From Aphidius gifuensis (taxonomy: Eukaryota; Arthropoda; Insecta; Hymenoptera; Braconidae), in NCBI RefSeq assembly GCF_014905175.1, contig NC_057788.1, positions 24,212,154 through 24,276,153 on the forward strand: a stretch of DNA of 64,000 nucleotides, read 5' to 3'. Both the position numbers and the translations under genes were made by a program. This document shows positions 63,696-64,000 of this stretch, piece by piece (the stretch's first letter is position 1; the number at the start of each line of letters is the position of its first letter). Below the pieces are notes generated by a model. The model made no database searches. It was not told the origin of the DNA and was given only the letters and a program-made list of their open reading frames with translations.

Positions 63696-64000
63696 CTGCA
63701 ACAATAAATAAAAAAAAAAAAATTAAATTAATATTTTTAGTATAAAAAACAAATTAACTAGTTTACTAAATTTTACAAAAATATTTCAAATATTAAATTG
63801 ACTTAAAAAATAATATAATTTAAATTTAAATTATTAAATTTTTAGAGTATCATAAACTAGACACTTTGAACCAAGCAGACATTGTTGTATCACAAAGACA
63901 CTATCAATGTGCATTGTCATGAAAAAAGTTAAAAAAAATTATTCATATATCCATACAGGAAAAAAATAAAAAAATAATAATCAATACATGGAAATATTGT
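63696..64000. other. AT-rich non-coding end
   Basis: Intron-like A/T sequence immediately upstream, on the minus strand, of the 69-nt exon. Nothing else is visible. Confidence 0.5.

Noticed and set aside
1..64000. CRISPR arrays, operons, riboswitches or other bacterial features
   Set aside because: No regularly spaced repeats, no tightly packed reading frames and no bacterial signals. The base composition and splice signals point to a eukaryotic nuclear genome.

Overview
The window is strongly AT-rich eukaryotic DNA. It is full of homopolymer A and T tracts, (TA)n, (ATT)n and (GA)n microsatellites, and small islands of more ordinary base composition. There is no bacterial-style gene packing and no rRNA or tRNA that I can recognise. 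Long polypyrimidine tracts ending in CAG, donors of the GTAAGT/GTGAGT type and very long non-coding stretches fit an insect-like nuclear genome. An AT-rich hymenopteran such as a parasitoid wasp is my guess, but nothing in the sequence proves the taxon. At this base composition, open frames of 60-100 codons arise by chance in large numbers. I therefore ignored length alone and looked for splice signals joined to a non-low-complexity reading frame.

Layout of coding evidence. The best-supported coding piece is a plus-strand terminal exon at 11780-11962 (60 codons plus stop). On the minus strand I see a likely initiator exon with a promoter-like upstream region at 35062-35117, and a well-bounded 69-nt internal exon at 63627-63695. 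Weaker minus-strand candidates are at 16567-16659 (93 nt), 4484-4565 (82 nt), 19857-19888 (a second possible initiator exon), 51039-51086 and 20740-20850. The two possible initiator exons both end in phase 2. The 93-nt exon starts and ends in phase 2, and the 82-nt exon starts in phase 2, so they could form one long minus-strand gene with alternative first exons and introns of many kilobases. On the plus strand a GC-rich island near 49.9 kb looks like a promoter plus a first exon with an 11-threonine run. I could not name the protein family of any of these pieces.

Layout of repeats. The clearest structures are two mobile-element-like objects. At 30324-32731 there is a 2.4-kb foldback-type element: perfect 63-bp terminal inverted repeats, subterminal tandem repeats facing each other, and an almost palindromic centre. 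It splits one copy of a local 230-bp duplication whose intact partner lies 1.1 kb upstream, so the empty site is visible. At 39409-41183 there is a 1.8-kb element flanked by TA. Its arms are built from many degenerate copies of a roughly 20-bp palindrome. Neither contains a recognisable transposase.

The rest is AT-rich intron or intergenic sequence with scattered islands of ordinary GC content. These islands could be exons, promoters or conserved regulatory elements, and sequence inspection alone cannot separate those options.
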